From Quercus robur (Eukaryota; Streptophyta; Magnoliopsida; Fagales; Fagaceae), in the NCBI RefSeq assembly GCF_932294415.1, contig NC_065535.1, forward strand, positions 85,333,862 to 85,397,861: DNA of 64,000 nucleotides, read 5' to 3'. This document shows positions 1 to 10,777 of this stretch, one piece after another. The notes beneath the pieces were generated by a model. The model was not told where the DNA came from, did not search any database, and saw only the letters and a program-made list of their open reading frames with translations. The translations under genes were made by a program, and so were the position numbers. Position 1 is the first letter of the stretch. Every line of letters starts with the position of its first letter.

Positions 1-2
1 TG

Positions 3-155
3 AAGGGAGCCATTGTCTTTGCTCTGAAGATTGACACCAATGTGACTGAGGTTGAAGGAGATTTTGCGGTTGTTATCAATTTCCTTAACTCTGAAGGTTG
101 CTGCCTGGCGGATTGTGTTCATGTGATTAAAGACTCTCAGGTAGAAGTAAATTAA
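3..155 (+). pseudogene. LINE RNase H-like domain, 3' fragment
   Basis: An open frame enters from the left edge and stops at TAA 153-155. It reads about 50 residues with the pattern of the plant LINE RNase H domain (RVT_3): an alanine/leucine helix, then VEGDFAVVINFLNSEG, which matches the conserved (L/V)EGDS..V(V/I)..LN strand and helix, and then a short acidic tail. In the family this domain removes RNA from cDNA hybrids. Only the C-terminal part is in the window, so it could be the end of a LINE ORF2 or of a stand-alone RNase H-like gene. I cannot tell whether it is intact upstream. The CAG-GTAGAAGT at 138-149 could also be a splice donor. Confidence 0.5.
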
Positions 156-224
156 AGATATTAATTTTATCTCTTTTTCCAGTGTCAAACGCAACGGTAT
201 TAATCCTGAGGATATATCTCTTTT

Positions 225-352
225 TGTAATATGTGACAAAGTTTTGATTCAATAATATCACGGTCTTGATTCAATAAATCTTTGGTTTTGTAATATGTGA
301 CAAAGTTTTGATTCAATAATATCACGGTCTTGATTCAATAAATCTTTGGTTT
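225..352. repeat. 64-bp tandem duplication
   Basis: Two head-to-tail copies (225-288 and 289-352) of a 64-bp unit beginning TGTAATATGTGAC and ending TTTGGTTT. They look identical, so the duplication is recent. It lies just behind the RNase H-like frame. Confidence 0.9.
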
Positions 353-688
353 TCAATGCGTGATTTTCTCCACCGTTGCCAACCTTTGCTTTCCAATGTA
401 ATGATTTTGGTAGTGTTCCTCGAGGTAAGCTTTCTTTTTCTCTTTATTTTTTTGGAGGGCTCATCCTCATGAAGAACACTGATTGTGCAGGGGTTATAAA
501 GGTATTATATGAAAGAATTGATATATGAAGAACTATTATTATTATATTTTTTGGATATTGTTGGAAGTTTTTCAAATCTTAATTTATGAAGTGTGAGTAA
601 TATCTGAAGCATAAGTTCAGCCATTGTTCTCCCTCAAAAAAAAAAAAAAAAAAAAAAATCAACAATTGTGCAAGTTAACTCTAATTGT

Positions 689-732
<44 letters not shown>

Positions 733-1573
733 AGTATATTCTTTATCTCAAGAGATAAAGCAACCTACTAAACAAAAAATTTTGGTCTGCTTTTACATAT
801 CTCATAATTTATTTAGTTAGTTTGTAGCATTTACATTATAGAATAATAACTACTACTTATGTGTGTATTGCTCATACAAAATAATCTATGCTTTTGTTAG
901 TTTTGTGTTGAAGTTGGAAAAGCTGGTGTGTATTAGTTCCCATTTTATGAAGTGGTGGACCTAGATTTGGTTTGTTATCCATTTATGCTTTTGACAATAT
1001 TTGATTGATGAAAATTGTGGTTATTTAATTTTTCTATATTATTGTTTTAGCTCTTACTAAATTATCAAATAGTCATAATACAATTGTAGGATAACTTATG
1101 TCTCTTAAATTTATGATTTGATTCCCTACAATATTTTTTTGGTTAATTGATATTGGTCTTACTTTACAAGAATCTAAAAATCTTGATACTTGCAGTTATT
1201 GTTGTGTGCTTATATTGCATCTTTTGATATGAAATTGTTGTTTATTTTTGTGTGCCACTTTCTATTTTGGTGAGCCTCTTACATATTTTCAAAAGAATGA
1301 TTGCATCATTGAAGTAAATATTATGCTCTTCCATATAAATTCCTTTATAAAAATGTTGTCCTTAGTGTAGTCATCATAATCTCTCTCTAAATGCAATTCT
1401 TATATAATTATATTTGATGATCAAAGTGTATTCTCAACTGGTATTGTGAGGTGAAGTTTGTATATATATATTTTTTATGAACTTTTATATATAAATTGAA
1501 TTACTTATTATCATTCATTTTTAAGTCACTATCTCTTCAAGCAAAAAATATATATATTTTTTATTAAATTATA
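353..1573. other. AT-rich intergenic DNA, no gene seen
   Basis: No coding region is supported. It holds a 23-nt poly(A) at 636-658 and an imperfect (TA)n tract at about 689-732. The right part leads into a Helitron-like 3' end. Confidence 0.6.
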
Positions 1574-1594
1574 CCGTGCATCGCACGGGTTAGT
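1574..1594 (+). mobile_element. Helitron-like 3' terminal hairpin
   Basis: CCGTGC (1574-1579) and GCACGG (1583-1588) form a 6-bp stem with a 3-nt loop, followed by GTTAG. The same hairpin followed by a canonical CTAG end lies at 2301-2328. Helitrons end in such a hairpin about 10 nt before CTRR. Here the CTRR is degenerate, so this is read as a decayed 3' terminus. Confidence 0.5.
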
Positions 1595-1595
1595 A

Positions 1596-2328
1596 TTATA
1601 TATATAAAACCGAAGCCTTTGACTTTTGGTTAACCTCTCCACAATTTTTCCGCATCAACATTTTTTATTTATATTTTTTAATTTGATTTAATTCTTTTGA
1701 TTTAATAGTACCAAATTGCAGAAAATTTGAGGAGGGAAGAGAGATTCCTAATAGGAGTCTCTCTCTCTTTTTTCCTTAATCCTAAAGTCTTTTTTTTGTA
1801 CGTGAGTCTTTTTTTTTTTTTTTTGAAACCTAAAGTGAGTCCTTTTTTTTTTCTTTTAAAAAAAAAAAAATTCTAACGTGAGGTCTAATTAAAAAAAAAT
1901 AATAATTATTTTTTAATCTTAATTCTAACATAAGTCTCACAAAAAGTCAAAAACTTCATTTTTATATTATATATAGATAATAATAATGATGTGGCAAGCT
2001 TTAAGAATATGAGAATGCAATTTGTAGATCTACTATCAAGATAACATATATTAGATTGGTAATAGATATTAGATTTAATTGCAGTTGAGTATTATGTGAA
2101 GTCATCACCATAGAATAGCCCACGCCGGGATGTATTATATGAAACCAATGATATGAAAGAAAAAGAATTTTTCTAAACCATTATATTGAACAAAAAATTA
2201 CTTATTTTCATTCATTTTCAAGTTATACATTTTTTTTTTTTTTAAAGTCAAGTCATAGAACTTTAAGCAAAATAAATACTTTTTATTTTTATTTAACTAT
2301 CCTGTGCATCGCACGGGTTAGCGACTAG
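1596..2328 (+). mobile_element. Short non-autonomous Helitron
   Basis: The 3' end is clear: stem CCTGTGC (2301-2307), loop ATC, stem GCACGGG (2311-2317), then CTAG at 2325-2328 followed by T, as expected for insertion between A and T. The left part begins TATATATAAAACCGAAGCC, similar to other Helitron-like 5' ends in the window (near 8455 and 19801). The exact 5' base is uncertain, because the usual TC start is not visible. No RepHel helicase is encoded, so the element depends on another copy. Confidence 0.5.
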
Positions 2329-4475
2329 TTTTATATAAATTTTATTGCAACAAAAATGGTCATTCTAATTATTTTTTTAAACATTTTATCTTGGAATCCA
2401 GATCTTCTCCATTGCACTTTGAAATGGAGATGGTCCATTTAAAGAATAGGATTTAAATGAAAGAAATTAAGGGCTTGGAATATGCCACCTCATTTAAAAG
2501 CCAACAATTGAATCCTAATTGTTGTTAGCCAAACTAAATGTTAAAGTTAGTCTTTAGGGGAAAAATACAAACACACATTAACAATTGTGTGCTCCACTAG
2601 AGAGAATTTTCTATTTACTCTTTCAAGGGGGTGGAGGTGATAAAAATAAATAAAAAGAGAGATCAAGGGGTTTGACTTCCCCATTCTCTTGAAATTGAAC
2701 TCTAATTATTTGGAAATAGATTCAATGTTCTCTAAAAGCCAATCCCATAATCTCATTGATACTGGCAAGACAAATATTTAAGAAGTATGTTGTTCCTCCA
2801 ACAAAGGACGATCAAGTTTTGCTTCAAGACCTAAATAATCACAAATCATTTCAAGCAATGAATGGGAGTGAGTCACTTTTTTTTTTGGTTGTTGTTGTTG
2901 TTCCCTTGACACCCATGTGGATTTCTATGATGATTATGTTTAGATTTTGATGGTTATCGACGTAGATTAAATGACTTTTGTATTGGGTCTTTAGGATTCC
3001 ATAGTCAATTGAGGTCACAACTTAAATTCGTTCCTTTTGCATTCCAAGTGTTTGATAGATTGTCCCAATGAATAAATTTTGTGATTCTTTGACTTTATTA
3101 ATAATAAAAAATGTTCAAAATAATGAGTTGTTATTCTGATTTTCAAAGAAAACTTTTGAGCCAGATTGACATCAGATTGAGCTTGCTGGATCTTGGGACA
3201 CTCCGACTGGAACTTGGGGCACTCCGGTGTCAGGAAGAATAAAACATAATGGCTGAACGTTTCCTAGGAAACTAACATTAAATACTCTTTGACTTTTGGA
3301 GAAAATGACTTCAAATATTTTCTAAATGTTTGGGCAAATAATAAATTTATTTGCTGGGCTTGAAAATCAACATGATTGGGCTTAAGAAACTGATTGTATT
3401 GGGTTGTAGGTTTATACTGATACTCCTCATGCCACCATGTTTGTAGTTGCTACTTTACTTCGGTGTCACAATGCCTTATGGGAGACCTCATGTCTGAGAT
3501 TCCACTTTGATGAATTGGATATTTTCATGGTGCCCGTGAGTCTTGAATGCAAATCGTGAAATTTTGTTAGTAAATGTGAATTTAATGTAATAATTTAAGG
3601 TCATGCGGTAATTTGCATATTATCAATCAATTGTGGGGCATTGCTCATTTTGGAAGCTTAGGAGTGATTAATATAGAACCAATAATTTAGGGAAAGTGCA
3701 ATTAACCCAAAAAAAATAATGACTCTAAAATTCAAGTGCCTTGCAAACTAGTTTTTTTTTCTTTTTCTTTGAGGGGATCCTTGCAAACTAGTTGAACAAA
3801 AAAGTGTGACAAATTCTTCTTTTGGTTCATTTTAATAAATTTTCTTTAATTTCAGTTTAGTGGGGCATAAAAATTAATGTTTCTTTGGAATCTTTACCCA
3901 AAAAAATAAAAGTGTTTACCTCACACCATTAGAATAATATCCAATCACGATTCCCCAAAAAAAAAGTTCAATTCCCAGAAGATAAGTAAGGGCTATAAAA
4001 TGTAAAACTAGATTTATTATTCTATTATTTTGTGCAATTATTGCATAAAATACCACATTGTACAATTGCTTGATCAAATTATGGCACAATTGATACAAAA
4101 AACAAATTGGTCATTTACCCAATCTATCAACTAACCACAATTAGATTACACGATTCTAAAAAAAAAACCGTATTTATTTATATTTTTGAGAAAAAAAAAA
4201 CCATATTTAGAGTACACTTTGCCATGATTATACTCAATTCAATAACCTTATCTATTTTTTTGCAACGAATAACCTTATCTATTAGTAGTATTTTGTTTCC
4301 TTTAATTACTTGGAACTTGGAAGAAGGAAAAAATAAAAACCCATAATTATCCAAATTGAAAAAAAAGACAACAAAACTCCCTCAACAGCAACACACACTA
4401 CTAGAATAGCAAGTACTAGAAACCAACAGCAACATACATCATCGAACTCCAAATCCCCAATCAAGACATAGACCC
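2329..4475. other. Intergenic, upstream of the ALP1-like gene
   Basis: No gene with support. Small open frames (for example 2756-2950 and 4107-4346) are low-complexity and lack family resemblance. The last 100 bases, rich in ACAACA and CAACAGCAACA, look like the 5' untranslated leader of the gene that starts at 4476. Confidence 0.5.
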
Positions 4476-5825
4476 ATGGCTGCCGGAGGCAGTGGAGGCG
4501 GCGGAGCTAGAAAGTCCACCACCAAAATCGCCACTGCCACCACAAAACGTAAAACCCAGAAACCCCAAAACAAGAGCCTCGACCAACAGAACCTCCTAGC
4601 ACTCATTTCCACCGCCACCTCCGCCACTCACTCCTTCCTCTCCCACCACGACCTCCTCCTCCTCCCTTCCCAATCCCTCGCTCTCGAATCTCTCCTTTCC
4701 TCCTCTTCCCTCCTCTCTCTCCTCCAACCCTCCAAACCTCTCTCTCTCCCTTCTCTTCCTTCTTCTTCATTACCACCTCCGCCACCACAACAACAACCAC
4801 AACAATGCTGGTTCTACCGCTTCCTCTCCGCCACTTCCTCCACCGACTACGACCCTCGTTGGTCCCACTTCTTCCACATCTCCAAACCCTCTTTCTCTCA
4901 CCTCCTTTCCCTTCTCTCCCCTCTTCTCTCCACCTCTCTTCCTTCCATCTCTCCCAGTTACGCTCTCGCCGCCACGCTTTACCGCATGGCTCACGCCGCA
5001 CCTTACAAGGCGGTGGCACGCCGGTTCGGGTTCAGTTCTGGTTCCGCAGAGGCCTGCCGGGCCTTTTACACGGTGTGTAAGGCTGTGAATGAGAAACTAG
5101 GTGATTTGTTTGTGTTTAAAGCTGATATAGATAGAATTATAGTGGGTTTTGGGTGGATTTCGTTGCCCAATTGTTGTGGGGTTTTGGGGTTTGGGAGGTT
5201 TGGTGTTGAAGGTGAAGTGTTAGGGAAAAATGAGTCAGTTTTGGTTCAGGCATTGGTGGACTCTGAAGGGAGGTTCTTGGATGTCTCAGCGGGGTGGCCA
5301 AGCACGATGAAGGCCGATACCATTTTGCAACAGAGTAAGCTGTATTTGGGAGTAGAGGAATCGAGGGAGTTGTTGAATGGGCCAAGGTATGAGCTTAGTG
5401 ATGGAAATTCGGTTCCTCAATACATATTGGGTGAGTCTTGCTACCCTTTATTGCCATGGCTTTTGACTCCTTATATTAGAGCTAATGAGGAGGATAGTTT
5501 TGGTTCGTCAGAACGGGAATTTAATTCTGTGCATAGTCGCGCTATGGGGTTGGTTGGCACAGCATTTGGGAGGCTTCGGGCTCGGTGGCAGCTTCTAGGG
5601 AAGCAATGGAAGGAGGAGTGTGTTGAGTTTATGCCGTTTGTTATTGTTACGGGGTGTCTGCTGCATAATTTTCTGATCAAGTGTAGTGAGCCGATGCCGG
5701 ATGAAAATGTGAGGTGCTTAAGGGAGAGGAATCTTCCTGTTCCTGAGGGAGAGCTGGATGAGAGTGCACAAAGGATCAGGGATGTGCTTGCCTCTCATTT
5801 GAGCCGGGTAAGCCTGAGAAGATGA
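4476..5825 (+). CDS. ALP1-like protein, domesticated PIF/Harbinger transposase
   Basis: Single-exon gene of 449 codons. The N-terminal third is low complexity: Gly-rich start, a basic Lys/Arg stretch near residues 25-35, then Ser/Leu/Pro and a Gln run. From about residue 120 it matches the plant ALP1-like (DDE_Tnp_4) family: a helical DNA-binding region with YRMAHAAPYKAVARRFG, then VLVQALVDSEGRFLDVSAGWP, ESCYPLLPWLLTPY, EREFNSVHSRA and the closing CLLHNFLI. The catalytic residues appear lost: the usual IDMTH segment reads LPNCCG, the Asp before the PLLPWLLTPY motif is Glu320, and the Glu before the FGRL helix is Gly361. Family knowledge: Arabidopsis ALP1 is a nuclear protein that joins Polycomb complexes. 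The start codon has a good context (CCCATGGCT). The codon-biased 5' half (C-rich third positions) contrasts with the AT-rich 3' half. Family assignment is sure, exact orthology is not. Confidence 0.9.
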   Translation: MAAGGSGGGGARKSTTKIATATTKRKTQKPQNKSLDQQNLLALISTATSATHSFLSHHDLLLLPSQSLALESLLSSSSLLSLLQPSKPLSLPSLPSSSLPPPPPQQQPQQCWFYRFLSATSSTDYDPRWSHFFHISKPSFSHLLSLLSPLLSTSLPSISPSYALAATLYRMAHAAPYKAVARRFGFSSGSAEACRAFYTVCKAVNEKLGDLFVFKADIDRIIVGFGWISLPNCCGVLGFGRFGVEGEVLGKNESVLVQALVDSEGRFLDVSAGWPSTMKADTILQQSKLYLGVEESRELLNGPRYELSDGNSVPQYILGESCYPLLPWLLTPYIRANEEDSFGSSEREFNSVHSRAMGLVGTAFGRLRARWQLLGKQWKEECVEFMPFVIVTGCLLHNFLIKCSEPMPDENVRCLRERNLPVPEGELDESAQRIRDVLASHLSRVSLRR

Positions 5826-7545
5826 ATGCTTTGGTTATGCTTGTAATTGCTATGCCTTTTTTGTAAATACTAACTAACAATGCATGTTGGATTTTGAGTG
5901 AAATTGGATGACTTGGAAATTGGAATGGAATCTAGACATGATCTGCTTTAATTGAACCGGGTTTTTGGGTACGCATAATACATACACACATTATGCCAGT
6001 GTTAATGTTTACCTTAAGTGTTGAAATTCATTCATTAACAATGAACAGCATATTAAGCATATGCCATGCGTATAAGATGTCTCATACAGTACTTGTCCTT
6101 CATTATTTGACATAAAAAAAGGAAAAGATTTTGATATTGCACAAACTTAGTGACTAATATCTAGCTTAAAATTTACCATTTAGCTTAAAAAGTGTGATTC
6201 TTTTTGGTCTTCTGTGACTGTAGTGTGAAGGTTTAGAGCAAGTATCATGGTTAATTTTCCAATTTTAGGAAAAATCTGTCATTAGGTTGCTGCAGGACAG
6301 TTTGTTTCATAAGAAGTATGGACTGATCTAATATGGGAGAAAATCATAAAATTAAGAAGCTTCCTGATACTTTTTATCAATAGTAAGGATATTTAAGGCA
6401 ACGAGGTATCGCTAGCAGAAAGACAAGTTTAACTTATCCAAGTGGAAGGTTGAGAGAGAGATGAAAAGGTGAAATTAGTGGAAAGGGAAGGTGAAAAAAG
6501 ATTGTCAATTTGTCATAAAGGAAAATTTGATCTTATAATAAAATGATTTTGATTTTTGTCCATGCTATCTTGAGACATACCTTGCAATCGTCGGCTCTTT
6601 TCCTACTCCCTGTACAAGTGGGTATTTAATGCTTCCTTGAACGTGTGTTTGGCTAGATAATTTGTTGCTGGAATTTAAGGGAGAGCTGGACTTTTGGGAA
6701 TGAAATTTTAATAATTCCTTCGTTTGGCCTGATGAGCTAAAACATTGCAAACTAACGGGGGGGAAAATTATCATGGGATTTGTGGGTCACAAATTCTGGC
6801 TTCAAATCCTGTCAAAATTACTTCAATAAATTTGGTAAAACACAATTTTCTTTCAAGCGCGCCAGGTTGAGATTGCCTTCTTCAGATTTCAAGCATGACC
6901 AACCCAAATCATTATTTACAGTGATCCTAGCCATCTAGTCTCTCTTTATCCCTTACTCTTCAGATTTCAAAACTAGATATTCGCTTGAATGGTAAGTCTA
7001 CATTATAAAACCTGAAATTCTTTACTTCCCCACAGGTGCTCAAAAGGTAAGTCTTCTGCCTTGCAATGATGTTTGATTACGTAGATGGTTGTATTTCTTT
7101 TCTTTATTTTCGTGTTGATTCTTTATTTATGAAACTTGTATGATGAAATAGTCTAGCTTTCTTGCACATGCAAGATTTGTTCTGAATGGGTATTTGCAGA
7201 CCATGTAAGGGGGAAATTTTTTCTAAATGGCCTTTATGTTTTGAATGTACATTTTGGATCAGAATGATTTTCAAAGTAAATCATTTTTGCCCTTTTCACT
7301 TATTTTTGTTGTTGAGTTTCTCTCATATAAGTTCCAGCCATGGTTGAATGGGATTTTTAAACATTTTTTCTTATAATTATTGGGATTTGTGTTCATTCGA
7401 AGTGATTGACTGATTGTGTTGATGGTACATGGGCCATAAAATTAGTAGTCTTTTACACTCTGACAACTCTGACACTGACAATAGGCGTTCTCAAAAATGC
7501 AAGGTTCGACTTTGGTGCCTCGTTCTATCATTAGGTCCTGGGAAT
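5826..7545. other. 3' flank of ALP1-like gene and intergenic DNA
   Basis: The first few hundred bases probably include the 3' untranslated region. No other coding region, RNA gene or clear element is seen. ACAG-GTGCTC and AAAG-GTAAGT near 7034-7050 resemble splice junctions but no flanking exon could be supported. Confidence 0.4.
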
Positions 7546-7985
7546 TTTAAATTTTTGCTGCTATGGGATGTGGTGTTTGTGCTAATGGGAAGGATGTGGG
7601 TATTGGAATTCTAATTTTGGATTCACAAGGAAGAATTGCTGCAACTGCAACACAAATGGGCGGTTGGTTTTTAACTAAGCAGCATGCCATAATTTGTGCC
7701 TTGGTGTGAGCTCTAAGATTTGCTAAGGAAATGAGTTTTAGCTCAATTGCACTTGTTATGACATCTTCATCACTTAAACCGGATTTAATGAACAACTACA
7801 TTCTGTTTTTGGGCCACTGGACTTATCCAGGAGTGTTCGATCTATTTGGTTACAATCTTTTGCTCAATGGCATGTTAGGCTAGTTTCAAAGTCTTGTATC
7901 AGTTTAGTAGCCCATTTACCAGCCTTTTCTATTACTGTAGGTGTGGACATGTGGATATAGAGGAAAACTCCACCCTGCCTGCGTA
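7546..7985 (+). pseudogene. LINE RNase H-like domain, decayed
   Basis: Translation with a few frame corrections gives the full order of a plant LINE RNase H domain: GIGILILDSQGRIAATATQ, then the AL.FAKEMSFSSI helix, and after a shift LDLSRSVRSIWLQSFAQWH and VSKSCISLVAHLPAF. In-frame stops (TGA inside the ALV-ALRF helix at about 7709, TAG at about 7870 in one frame) and at least two frameshifts show that it is dead. The tail ends EENSTLPA then TAG (7983-7985), the usual acidic end of the family. No reverse transcriptase lies upstream, so the copy is either 5'-truncated or domain-only. Confidence 0.65.
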
Positions 7986-8444
7986 GCTTGAGTCTTAATT
8001 TAATAAGAATCTGGTGTAAAGTAAGGGGTTAAGCATGTCAGATTAGCATTTCAAAAAATAATGAATAGGATGTGCCAGGCACAATTACTACTCAATAAGA
8101 CCCATATGCTCTCTGTCACATCAGATAGCTACCAATGCCGGTCTTCTCAAGCTCCAGCCCTCACCAGTTGCTGCCGTCGTCCCTGACAATGGCTTCCACA
8201 CTCACCTACCTCTCTCTCTCTCTCTCTCACACCCAAACCCTCTATAATTTGAACCTTCATGGCCAAACAACTATTATGTTAATTTTCTTTTCTTTTCTTT
8301 TCCTATATGGTCTTAGCAGCCAAACAGATCAGTAAAATTTTCAATTAAGAATAAAAAACACGGTTCAAGTATCTTATTCCCGTTCAAAAGCTTAAGCAAG
8401 CCTAAAATGTGAGTCATAACAAAAATCTTGGATCATGATCAAAT

Positions 8445-8535
8445 CTACATCTACATTTATATAATACTAAAACTTGAAATGTAGCATTTAATGTTGTTAT
8501 GCTCATGTTGAGCCACGTCAGCAGTCATGTCATTT
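8445..8535 (+). mobile_element. Helitron-like 5' terminal region
   Basis: The segment TATATAATACTAAAACTTG followed by TTGTTATGCTC..GTTGAGCCACGTCA recurs in related form at 19801-19875 and near 20403-20462. It has the look of plant Helitron 5' ends (TC..TATATAATACTAAAA). A matching-orientation 3' end lies at 19775-19800, so 8445-19800 may be one old element split by later insertions. The first base cannot be fixed by eye. Confidence 0.4.
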
Positions 8536-8639
8536 CCATAATATTTTTTTGTATTTGTCCAACAATTTAAAAATAATTTCTATCAATTTTAAAATACTAA
8601 AAATTATAAAATAAATCCCACCCCTATCTCCATCACAAA

Positions 8640-8900
8640 GCCCACTTCTTATCTATATATATCTCTCTCAACTCATCATCTTCCTCTTCTCAAAAAAAAA
8701 AAAAAAAAAAAAAAAACACATTATCTTCCTACCAAACAAATTGCTAATGTTTATCCTATTAATGACTTCACCATTAAATCTCAATTGCCTTAAATTCAAC
8801 AATCACTCCTCTCTCTTTTTGACTTATCATCTCTTTATCTTCATTGTAAAGCTCATTTCTTATCTATATCTCACTCTCAACTCGTCATCTTCCTTTTCAC

Positions 8901-8933
<33 letters not shown>

Positions 8934-9132
8934 CCCACCAAACAAATTGCTAATGCTTTTCCTATTAATGACTTCACTATTAAATCTCAATCTATTAAAT
9001 CTCAATTGCCTTAAATTCAACAATCAATCCTTTCTCTCTCTCTCTCTCTCTGACTTATCATCATCTCCTTATCTCCACCATAAAGCTCACTTCTTATCTA
9101 TATCTCTCTCAACTCATCATCTTCCTCTTCTC

Positions 9133-9181
<49 letters not shown>

Positions 9182-9300
9182 CATCTTCCCACCAAACAAA
9201 TTGCTAATGTTTCTTCTATTAATGACTTTACCATTAAATCTTAATTGCCTTAATTTCAACAATCAATCCTCTCTCTCTCTCTTTTTGACTTATCATCTCC
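8640..9300. repeat. Three diverged copies of a CT-rich unit of about 220-240 bp
   Basis: Three copies share the order CTCAACTC(A/G)TCATCTTCC, a simple-sequence tract, ACCAAACAAATTGCTAATG, CTATTAATGACTT, CTTAAATTCAACAATCA and GACTTATCATC. The simple-sequence tract is poly(A) in the first two copies (about 8692-8716 and 8901-8929) and (CA)n in the third (9137-9180). They probably arose by tandem duplication inside the Helitron-like element. Confidence 0.8.
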
Positions 9301-9305
9301 TTATT

Positions 9306-9505
9306 TTATGGTTTGTGCTAGATTTTTTTTTTACGATGTTATAATAAGGTGGGTTTTTATTTTTATTTTTCACTTTTCAATTTTTAGTCCTTTTCTTTAT
9401 ATTCATATTTACAATTTTTCTATACATAATTGTATTTTAACCATTAAAACTGTTTGTGTCTAAAAAATTGGAATGCATTTTATTGATTTAGTACATGTGA
9501 AACAA
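9306..9505. repeat. Direct repeat, left copy
   Basis: Shares TTTATGGTTTGTGCTA, TTTACGATGT, TTTATATTCAT, CTATACATAA, ACCATTAAAA and AAAAATTGGAATGC in the same order with 10118-10335. Both copies are diverged. No coding content. Confidence 0.7.
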
Positions 9506-9751
9506 TTAAGCTCTTTTTTTTCTTTTTTGGTTTGGTAATGTTTTGTTTTGTATTGTCTGTTACTATATCTGGATTTCATTGATAGAAAATAAAGAGTATA
9601 TTTTTAATGGTTCCGGTTTTTGTTTTTGATTTTTTTTTTTTTTTAAAATCTATGGCAAACTAACCTTTCTCCTAGCCTCCTTCATAATAAAAATCATTTA
9701 ATGTATTGATGTTAAAAGGAGCTTTCTTAACGGACCAGCTAATAAAGAGTG

Positions 9752-9788
9752 AGTTTGTTTGTTTGTTTGTTTGTTTGTTTGTTTGTTT

Positions 9789-9828
<40 letters not shown>
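9752..9828. repeat. (GTTT)n followed by poly(T)
   Basis: About ten GTTT units (9752-9790) run directly into 38 or so T. It is a simple-sequence tract likely to be length-variable. Confidence 0.95.
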
Positions 9829-10117
9829 CTTCTCTCTCTTCTTTAGAAGAGTCATAAAGAAGTTAATAATTGACTAAGGTAAGGGAGTAATTAATTTACA
9901 CATGGTAGCCATTTTAAAACGGCTTCTCTCCCCATCAAAACATTCATTTGCCTCCTTTTGTATTTAAAACCCATTGATTTAATTTTTTATATATAAATTG
10001 TGAATTGCTTTCTTTCCACCCCGTAAGTCACCAAATTACAAATAAAATTGGAAACCCCCTTTGAGTTTAGTTTTTTCTTTTCTTCCCCCTCAACTTCTTT
10101 GCTTTTCAGCTACAAAT

Positions 10118-10335
10118 TTTATGGTTTGTGCTATAAATAAATAAATAAATATATATATATATATATATATATTTTACGATGTCGTAATACATTGTTTCTT
10201 TTTTCTTTTTTCCAATTGTGAATTGTTAGTCTATTTATTTATATTCATGTTTAAAATTTTCCTATACATAAATTTTAACCATTAAAATAGTCTAAAAAAT
10301 TGGAATGCGTTTTATTAATTTAGTACATGATCATT
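10118..10335. repeat. Direct repeat, right copy
   Basis: Second copy of the 9306-9505 block. It has gained an (AAAT)n/(AT)n tract at about 10136-10171 where the left copy has a T run. Confidence 0.7.
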
Positions 10336-10777
10336 TCCCTCCCATTTATTTATTTTATTTTTTGAATGGCTTTGTTATTTGTTCTATTTATGTTTACTAT
10401 ATAAATTCTTGCTAATTTTCTTTAGTCTCATCTAAATCTATGCTAACTTCTAACTTCTTAGGATACTTTGGAAGAAGAAACAAAATCTTCCACATATTAT
10501 GATCAATAGGTATAGAGCGTATGGTGTTTCTCTTTTTCTTTGTATTTGAGATTATAACTTAGCTTTGTATGGTTTTCTCATTAATTTTATGATGTAAATA
10601 ACTTTATGGCAAGTCATACATACTAATGTATTTTTTTTTTTTTTTAAGATCTAATCTCTAATTCTAACCATTTATCATCTCAAAAAAACAAATTCTTACC
10701 AATTATAATTTTTAAGGAAACAACTCTGGGACGCTTACAATGTTTAACTATTGCTCTATTTTTTCCATGATAATACT

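Noticed and set aside
2756-2950. 64-codon frame
   Set aside because: Low complexity (Val run, hydrophobic end), no family resemblance, no neighbouring exon.
4603-5019. Minus-strand Arg/Glu-rich frames within the ALP1-like gene
   Set aside because: Antisense shadow of the C-rich, Ser/Leu-coding 5' part.
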